Shown here one piece after another: positions 5,102-5,768 of a DNA stretch of 5,768 nucleotides (position 1 is the first letter of the stretch; each line of letters starts with the position of its first letter). The stretch comes from an uncultured Blautia sp. Lineage in GTDB: Bacteria > Bacillota > Clostridia > Lachnospirales > Lachnospiraceae. Made by a program: the position numbers and the translations under genes. The stretch covers positions 1-5,768 of the forward strand of contig CAAFRY010000196.1 of NCBI GenBank assembly GCA_900765525.1. Reading direction: 5' to 3'. The notes under the pieces are model-generated. The model did not search any database and was not told the DNA's origin. It was given only the letters and a program-made list of their open reading frames with translations.

Positions 5102-5768
5102 ATGAACAATCAGAACAATTATTCTATGACAGGCAGGAAGAATCCTGCAGATGAAAGAAAACAAATCAGAAGTATGGTGCAGACAGCGATTTTTGGGGCA
5201 ATTATTATAATCATGGCTTTTACCCCTTTTCTCGGATATATTCCTCTGGGATTTACCAGAGCCACGATTATCCATGTGCCCGTTATCATAGCGTCTCTGC
5301 TTCTGGGACCAAAAAAAGGAGCAGCCCTTGGATTTCTCTTCGGGCTTACCAGCTTTATCAATAACACCATGAATCCTACGATTACATCCTTTGTATTTAC
5401 CCCTTTCTATAATCTGGGCGAATACAGCGGAGGAATCGGAAGCGTGATTATCTGCTTTATTCCAAGAACCCTGGTAGGCGTGGTGCCCTACTATGTGTAT
5501 AAGGGAATCAGGAAGCTGAAAAAAAGCGCCGGAGTTTCCTCAGTGGGATTGATTTTAGCCGGGGTTTCAGGAGCCCTTGTGAATACACTTCTGGTCATGA
5601 ATCTGATTTTCGTATTTTTCAGACAGTCTTATGCAGCTGCCAACGGAGTTACTGTAAAGGCGGTCTATGGCTTTATTTTATCTATTATCGGCATTAACGG
5701 AGTTCCGGAAGCTATTGTGGCCGGAATCCTGACTCTTCTTATCGGAAGAGTGCTGCTAAAGAAAACTA
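5102..5768 (+). CDS. panT: ECF transporter S component, probable pantothenate transporter PanT (3'-truncated)
   Basis: The frame is open through the right edge, giving 222 complete codons; the C terminus is lost but probably nearly reached. After a polar N-terminal tail of about 24 residues the protein is mostly hydrophobic, with about six membrane segments (roughly 26-42, 54-69, 72-88, 113-133, 146-172, 197-218), the usual topology of an energy-coupling-factor S component. Family-like features are I-P-L-G-F-T-R-A-T-I-I-H-V-P (47-60), L-L-L-G-P-K-K-G-A-A-L-G (67-78) and F-I-P-R-T-L-V-G (119-126). An S component binds one vitamin and needs the shared EcfA/EcfA'/EcfT module, encoded elsewhere, for ATP-driven uptake. 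The sequence alone supports S-component strongly. Pantothenate as substrate is inferred from the family resemblance and the position 66 bases after coaBC with no terminator between, which fits the known coaBC-panT association in Firmicutes. Another vitamin cannot be excluded. Confidence 0.8.
   Translation, partial: MNNQNNYSMTGRKNPADERKQIRSMVQTAIFGAIIIIMAFTPFLGYIPLGFTRATIIHVPVIIASLLLGPKKGAALGFLFGLTSFINNTMNPTITSFVFTPFYNLGEYSGGIGSVIICFIPRTLVGVVPYYVYKGIRKLKKSAGVSSVGLILAGVSGALVNTLLVMNLIFVFFRQSYAAANGVTVKAVYGFILSIIGINGVPEAIVAGILTLLIGRVLLKKT

Overview
The window looks like chromosomal DNA of a Gram-positive anaerobe of the class Clostridia, most likely a Lachnospiraceae-type gut bacterium. This is judged from the moderate GC content, the strong AGGAGG-type ribosome binding sites, the surface-protein architecture ending in a K-T-G-D sorting signal, and the coaBC-ECF transporter gene pair. 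No database search was possible, so genus and species are not assigned.

Left half (1-3740), cell-surface module. The window opens inside a gene whose remaining 244 codons read as the C-terminal end of an O-antigen ligase/Wzy-type multispanning membrane protein with a TPR tail. Thirty-six bases later, with no visible promoter or U-tailed terminator between them, comes a 968-codon gene for a large secreted, wall-anchored protein. Its order is: signal peptide, charged repetitive stalk, internalin-like leucine-rich repeats, a short Ig-like stretch, a degenerate RCC1-like beta-propeller, a C-terminal beta-rich domain, a Gly/Asn linker, and an SVKTG-type sorting signal with membrane anchor. A GC-rich hairpin at 3712-3737 probably ends this transcription unit.

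Right half (3741-5768), coenzyme A module. A near-consensus sigma-A promoter (TTGCTT, 17 bp, TATAAT) and a good ribosome binding site precede coaBC, the bifunctional enzyme that turns 4'-phosphopantothenate into 4'-phosphopantetheine. It is followed after 66 bases by a gene, cut by the window end, for the membrane S component of an energy-coupling-factor transporter, most plausibly the pantothenate transporter PanT. The two would work in one pathway: vitamin B5 uptake and its conversion toward coenzyme A.

All genes lie on the + strand. No RNA genes, insertion sequences, CRISPR arrays or attachment sites were seen. CoaBC is ordinary core metabolism. The less ordinary part is the LRR plus propeller surface protein and its possible partnership with the upstream membrane glycan-ligase-like protein.
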